A DNA stretch of 35,475 bases from Saprospiraceae bacterium (lineage in GTDB: Bacteria > Bacteroidota > Bacteroidia > Chitinophagales > Saprospiraceae). Position 1 is the stretch's first letter; each line of letters opens with the position of its first letter. A program made the translations under genes and the position numbers. Positions 31,401 through 35,475 of this stretch are shown one piece after another. The notes under the pieces were generated by a model. It was given only the letters and a program-made list of their open reading frames with translations. It was not told the origin of the DNA and did no database searches. Where the stretch lies: the NCBI GenBank assembly GCA_017996375.1, contig JAGOHC010000012.1, positions 1 to 35,475 on the forward strand, given 5' to 3'.

Positions 31401-32349
31401 TAAAACAAATAAATTAGGGGTTGTTTATCTCTCTTATGTTCCTTATGGTACTTATTGTTTTGAGCAATTTATTATGTCTTATATAAAATTTGAGGCTAAT
31501 TTTGAACATGAACTAATTATCTTGTTTAAAGGATTTGATCATATTTCAGAGTTAAGTACTTTTAATAAAATTTTATATAAAAATAATATTAAAGTTCGAG
31601 CCATAAATGTAAATATTGGATTAGATATTGATTCTTATTCCTTCGCCGCAAATTGCCTAAATTATAAATATTTGGTGTTTTTTAATAGTAATTCGGTCAT
31701 TTTATATGATAAATGGTTATCAAAAATGTACGAAGCAATTATAAAGCCGAATGTAGGAGTTGTAGGATGTACCGCAGGATGGGGAGCATTTGGTAGAGAT
31801 ACAGGAGTTTTAAAAAGAAATATAGGTAGATTGTTTTCAAAATTATCTGATAAAAATAATCCAACTATTAACCAGGATAGTTTTGGCAAATCTATCAATA
31901 CACGGCATGGTTTCTTCCAGAAGTTATTGATGTATATAGCCCGTAAAATCAATTTTTCTGAAAGCACAATGGCACATATTAGAACCAATGCATTTATGAT
32001 AAAGCGAGAACTATTTATATCCTTAGCATACAATAATCCTACTCCTCAAATACTGTTTAAGTTTTTGACTAAAGACCAAGAAATTAAATTTAAGACAATA
32101 TGCTTTGAACATGGTAAAAATTCAATGACTAATCAGCTATTGAGAAAAGGGTATTTGGTTTTGGTAGTGGATAAGAATGGTAAAACCTATGAAAAAAAGG
32201 ATTGGAGAGACAGTAATACATTTTGGTATGGCAACCAAGAGAATTTACTAATTAGCGATAACCAAACAAGGCATTACGAATTAGCATCAATAACAGAAAA
32301 AGTAGCCCGAAGTTATAGCGCGTGGGGAGATGGCACTAACTACATTTAA
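31390..32349 (+). CDS. Putative glycosyltransferase, divergent GT-A type
   Basis: A 319-residue protein in the glycosyltransferase stretch of the locus. LGVVYLSYVPYGTYCFEQFIMSY opens a beta-alpha start, GLDIDSYSFAANCLNYKYLVFFNSNSVILYDKWLSKMYEAI resembles the donor-binding part of GT-A enzymes, with FNSNS in place of a DxD, and GVVGCTAGWGAF follows. The second half (HIRTNAFMIKRELF, KDQEIKFKTICFEHG) is typical of acceptor-side regions in related polysaccharide proteins. No specific family is recognised and sugar specificity is unknown. It overlaps both neighbours. Confidence 0.6.
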   Translation: MRTNKTNKLGVVYLSYVPYGTYCFEQFIMSYIKFEANFEHELIILFKGFDHISELSTFNKILYKNNIKVRAINVNIGLDIDSYSFAANCLNYKYLVFFNSNSVILYDKWLSKMYEAIIKPNVGVVGCTAGWGAFGRDTGVLKRNIGRLFSKLSDKNNPTINQDSFGKSINTRHGFFQKLLMYIARKINFSESTMAHIRTNAFMIKRELFISLAYNNPTPQILFKFLTKDQEIKFKTICFEHGKNSMTNQLLRKGYLVLVVDKNGKTYEKKDWRDSNTFWYGNQENLLISDNQTRHYELASITEKVARSYSAWGDGTNYI

Positions 32350-33847
32350 AAACACAACTGCTATTGCTTTTTCGAGGGTAGTTTCAGTCCTTATTAATAT
32401 TTTAATACTGCCTATTTATGGTAAAATGATGGGCTATGAGGCATTTGGATTAATTAGTTTTTATACCACACTTCAAGCCTCTTTTGTGGTTTTAGATTTT
32501 GGGCTAAGTGCCACATTATCAAGAGAATTGGCTAAGGAACAGAATCCGACATATAAACAAAATAAAATAAATTTAGCCTACACCATTGAAGTAATTTATT
32601 GGGTGGTAGGTATTGTAATAGGATTGAGCCTATTTCTATGTGCGCCACTAATAGCCAAATATTGGGTAAACGCCCAAAAAATATCATTTGATACACTACA
32701 ACAATCTATTCGCATAATGGCAATTATATTGATGTTTCAGTGGGCGCACAGTATTTATAATGGCGGTCTAACTGGTATGCAAAAATTAGTTAAGCTTAAC
32801 ATCCAAACGATATTTTTTAACGTATTGAAAAATATTGGCGTTATTATAGCAATGTGGATGTTGTCACCATCCGTATATGTGTTTTTGCTTTGGCAGCTAT
32901 TGATAACCATAGTGTTTACCTTTGTTTTGCGCTATTCATTTTGGCATGAATTAGTGCCGGAAAGAAAACAGTTTTCTAAGACAGAATTATTTACAGTCGG
33001 TCGCTTTGCATTAGGTATGACGGGTATCGGTTTATCTACCTTATTATTGGGGCAAATTGATAAATTGCTTATCTCCAAAATGATGTCGCTTGAGCAATTT
33101 GGTTATTATACACTTGCTTTTGCAGCAGGATCTAATGTATTGATTGGAATTAGTATTTTTTTGCCAACGTTTTTGCCGACACTAACTAATCTAATATCTA
33201 AAGGTGATATAGATGGAGTCAAGCAATGCTATCATAATTACAGCAATATCATTGCTATTATCGCTATACCTACGGCATTACTGATGGCTTTTTATAGCAA
33301 AGAAATTTTATTGATATGGACGCATGATCCAAAACTAGCAGAACAATCTTATCTATTAGTACGATTTGTAGCATTAGGTTATATGATTAACGGGCTAAGT
33401 TATGGGTATTTTAATCTAATGTTGGCGTATGGTTGGACGCGATATACTATATATCAAAATATCTTATCTAGTATAATCTCTATACCGTTGATGTATTACT
33501 CGGTAGCAAATTTTGGTATTACAGGTGGTGCATCTGTATGCTTTATTCTTTCTATTGGAGCAATATTAATCGGCTTGCCGTACACACATACAAAATTGCT
33601 CAAACACGAGTTTGGTAATGTCTTGAAAAATGATTTTGGGGTGCCATTAATTATTTCTTTGCTAATTATTAGTATCTCGAGAATATTTTTTCCTGTTCAT
33701 AGTAGCTATTGGGTGCAACTTTTCCTCTTAGGCGTAATACTGAGTATAGCTTTGTTACTAAATGTCTATGCGTCTAGTAATTTAAAAAATATTGTTAAGA
33801 GTACACTCCAACAGCTTTTAAAATCACCTGTAGGTCATGCAAAATAA
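32330..33847 (+). CDS. wzx: Lipid-linked oligosaccharide flippase (Wzx-like, MOP superfamily)
   Basis: A 505-residue polytopic membrane protein with about twelve to fourteen hydrophobic helices. The N-terminus TTFKNTTAIAFSRVVSVLINILILPIYGKMMGYEAFGLISFYTTLQ is characteristic of the polysaccharide transporter family, with the DFGLSATLSRELA segment at about 62-74. It moves undecaprenyl-linked repeat units across the inner membrane, which implies a Wzy-dependent pathway; Wzy itself is not in the window. It overlaps the previous and next genes. Confidence 0.9.
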   Translation: MALTTFKNTTAIAFSRVVSVLINILILPIYGKMMGYEAFGLISFYTTLQASFVVLDFGLSATLSRELAKEQNPTYKQNKINLAYTIEVIYWVVGIVIGLSLFLCAPLIAKYWVNAQKISFDTLQQSIRIMAIILMFQWAHSIYNGGLTGMQKLVKLNIQTIFFNVLKNIGVIIAMWMLSPSVYVFLLWQLLITIVFTFVLRYSFWHELVPERKQFSKTELFTVGRFALGMTGIGLSTLLLGQIDKLLISKMMSLEQFGYYTLAFAAGSNVLIGISIFLPTFLPTLTNLISKGDIDGVKQCYHNYSNIIAIIAIPTALLMAFYSKEILLIWTHDPKLAEQSYLLVRFVALGYMINGLSYGYFNLMLAYGWTRYTIYQNILSSIISIPLMYYSVANFGITGGASVCFILSIGAILIGLPYTHTKLLKHEFGNVLKNDFGVPLIISLLIISISRIFFPVHSSYWVQLFLLGVILSIALLLNVYASSNLKNIVKSTLQQLLKSPVGHAK

Positions 33848-34949
33848 TAACCAGCCACTAATTTCAGTAGTGATACCTGTAAGGAATTGTGAGAGTACAA
33901 TTTATTATACCTTAAAAAGTGTACTAAACCAAACCACACAAAATTTTGAAGTTGTTGTGTCTGATAATTATTGCGATGATGATACAGCAAAGGTCATACT
34001 CTCGTTTAAAGATGAGAAAATTAAATACTTCAAAACGGATGAGCGACTTTCTATGTGTGACAGCTATGAGTTTGCAGCTAGTAAAGCCATCGGTAAGTAT
34101 ATGATTATTATTGGCGGAGATGATGGCATTCACCAAAATGCTTTAGATAGATTAGAGGAGGAGATATTAAATACAAATTATAAGATGTACTGTTGGCCTG
34201 TTAAACTGTATAAATGGCCAAATAACAAAGGCATTGCATTTGAAGATGATTGTAATATGTATAGGTTTAATAGTATAAAACAAATTGATACGGTAAGTGC
34301 GGCAATTGCCAATCTGAAATTAGGAGGTTGGAGATATGAGAACTTGATGACAATGTTATATCATACTTGCATATCAATGAGTATAGTAAAGGATGTTATT
34401 AAAGATCATGGAAGGCTTTTTTATACAACTCAGCCTGATGTATATACCTCCTATGTGATACCTGCGTATGTAAAAGAACTAAAAGTTATTGATAAACCAA
34501 TAACGATTTCAGGACATTCTAAGCATGGCAATAGTGCTGTTACGTTGGATAAAAATAATAAGAATTACGACAAATTTATGCAAGAATATGGCAACTATAA
34601 AATTGATGAAAGTGTTCCAACGGGAATGCCGATTAGAGAAGCCACCTTATTAGAACCTTTGTATGTTGCTAAAAAGAGAATAGCTATATACAAATACACA
34701 AAAATCAATGAACATCTTTCATGGGCAAATGTAGTTTGTAATACACGCTATACAGGTAACATTTGGACTAATTGGAAGATTTGTTTTATGCACACCAATT
34801 TATTAGATTTTTTGATAATATCAATCTATGTATTAGGAATTTTTTTGTATAAAACATTAAGAAATTTGAGAAGTAAAAAAAGTAACCTGTCCTTAAAAGA
34901 AGTCTCAGCAAAGAATATTTATGATTATTCGGCTATATCTACAAGTTAA
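33837..34949 (+). CDS. Family 2 glycosyltransferase
   Basis: A 370-residue GT-A enzyme. ISVVIPVRNCESTIYYTLKSVLNQTTQNFEVVVSDNYCDDDT (about 9-50) is the classic GT2 N-terminus with the first aspartates, and GKYMIIIGGDDGIHQNALDRLEEEI holds the DxD-like GGDDG. A hydrophobic segment near the C-terminus (LLDFLIISIYVLGIFLY) may tether it to the membrane. It would add one sugar of the repeat unit. Confidence 0.88.
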   Translation: MQNNNQPLISVVIPVRNCESTIYYTLKSVLNQTTQNFEVVVSDNYCDDDTAKVILSFKDEKIKYFKTDERLSMCDSYEFAASKAIGKYMIIIGGDDGIHQNALDRLEEEILNTNYKMYCWPVKLYKWPNNKGIAFEDDCNMYRFNSIKQIDTVSAAIANLKLGGWRYENLMTMLYHTCISMSIVKDVIKDHGRLFYTTQPDVYTSYVIPAYVKELKVIDKPITISGHSKHGNSAVTLDKNNKNYDKFMQEYGNYKIDESVPTGMPIREATLLEPLYVAKKRIAIYKYTKINEHLSWANVVCNTRYTGNIWTNWKICFMHTNLLDFLIISIYVLGIFLYKTLRNLRSKKSNLSLKEVSAKNIYDYSAISTS

Positions 34950-34987
34950 TAATTTATAAGGTATTTTATTTCAAAGAAAATTAGTAT

Positions 34988-35475
34988 ATGCATTACTTGA
35001 AAAATAAACTCAGACAATTTTTAAGACTAAAGTACTTTCAACCATTTTGGGAACAGCTTTTCAATTGGTCTAAACTTTTCATGAACTATTGGGGTGGGGC
35101 ACATATTCAAAATAGTGGAGAAATTTTTATTTTAGATACTATTTTGAAATCTGTAAAAAATGACAACGTTAATATTTTTGATGTCGGAGTAAATAATGGA
35201 GAGTATATTGATTATTTTATTAAACTTAATAACAATAATACAAGAGAAATTAAACTTTATGGATTTGAACCAAACGCAAATTTATTTTCGAAGGTAAATA
35301 ACAAATATCTTCAGTACAAAAATATAGTATTAAGTGAATTAGGATTAGGAGAAAAAACTTGCAATACGACTTTGTATATCCCAACAAATAACGATATGCT
35401 ATCGTCGGGGTTCAAAAGCCATTTGCTAAACCAAGCTACTACAATAATAGAGAAAAACATTCAGATAGAAACTGA
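34988..35475 (+). CDS. FkbM-like methyltransferase, 3' truncated by window
   Basis: An open frame from ATG 34988 to the window end (162 codons, no stop). It begins MHYLKNKLRQFLRLKYFQPFWEQ, and residues about 57-70 (VNIFDVGVNNGEYIDYF) form a SAM-binding motif I. LYGFEPNANLF gives the acidic end of strand 2, and LSELGLGEKTCNTTLYIP matches the FkbM-family pattern after it. Members O-methylate sugars or polyketides; here a sugar of the polysaccharide is likely. The C-terminal part lies outside the window. Confidence 0.8.
   Translation, partial: MHYLKNKLRQFLRLKYFQPFWEQLFNWSKLFMNYWGGAHIQNSGEIFILDTILKSVKNDNVNIFDVGVNNGEYIDYFIKLNNNNTREIKLYGFEPNANLFSKVNNKYLQYKNIVLSELGLGEKTCNTTLYIPTNNDMLSSGFKSHLLNQATTIIEKNIQIET

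Overview
The window reads as chromosomal DNA of a member of the Bacteroidota. The grounds are a type IX secretion substrate with a CHU_C (gliding-motility-type) C-terminal domain, UpxY-type antitermination of a polysaccharide locus, several -7 boxes fitting the Bacteroidota consensus TAnnTTTG, few Shine-Dalgarno sequences, and AT-rich DNA. Genus cannot be fixed from sequence alone.

Layout. (1) 1-5810, housekeeping and envelope genes: the C-terminal two thirds of 2-oxoglutarate dehydrogenase E1, a large secreted SprB-repeat/CHU_C protein, a possible frameshifted small membrane protein, a SIMPL-domain protein, and a convergent four-helix membrane protein. (2) 5889-10358, a compact RNA-targeting CRISPR island beside a tRNA-Ser(GGA) gene. 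It holds a single large effector, Cas13b (type VI-B, both HEPN RxxxxH motifs intact), and an array of 11 repeats and 10 spacers. A twelfth, decayed repeat lies in exact 66-bp register. No cas1, cas2, csx27 or csx28 is visible. Repeat structure and similarity to known VI-B repeats place crRNA transcription on the minus strand, toward cas13b. Each repeat carries a TATATTTG box on that strand. The predicted cas13b leader holds a hairpin with the same termini as the direct repeat. (3) 10478-15290, core genes: a Gfo/Idh/MocA oxidoreductase, a lipoprotein, Maf, a DegQ/HtrA protease and DapF. (4) 15316-35475, an exopolysaccharide/O-antigen locus, all on the plus strand and continuing past the window.

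The polysaccharide locus opens with a winged-helix regulator and an UpxY/NusG-like antiterminator. Each is preceded, 4-6 bp before its ATG, by the same palindrome GAGTA-N7-TACTC, a likely shared operator. Two tandem hairpins separate upxY from the biosynthetic genes. Next come genes for a UDP-di-N-acetylated hexuronic acid (WbpE-, WbpD- and WbpB-like, plus a WbpA/TviB-like dehydrogenase and a C4 epimerase), export and chain-length proteins (Wza-like, Wzz-like), and a CDP-hexose branch (RfbF, RfbG, a 3,5-epimerase, a sugar C-methyltransferase, a reductase) that predicts a 3-C-methyl-branched 6-deoxysugar. The locus continues with an acetyltransferase, glycosyltransferases, a Wzx flippase and a truncated FkbM-type methyltransferase. 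No polymerase (Wzy) or initiating transferase was recognised; they probably lie beyond the right edge.

The most interesting part is the minimal type VI-B island: its repeat-embedded promoter boxes, a decayed repeat at the transcriptional upstream end, and a repeat-like hairpin at the 5' end of the predicted cas13b mRNA.
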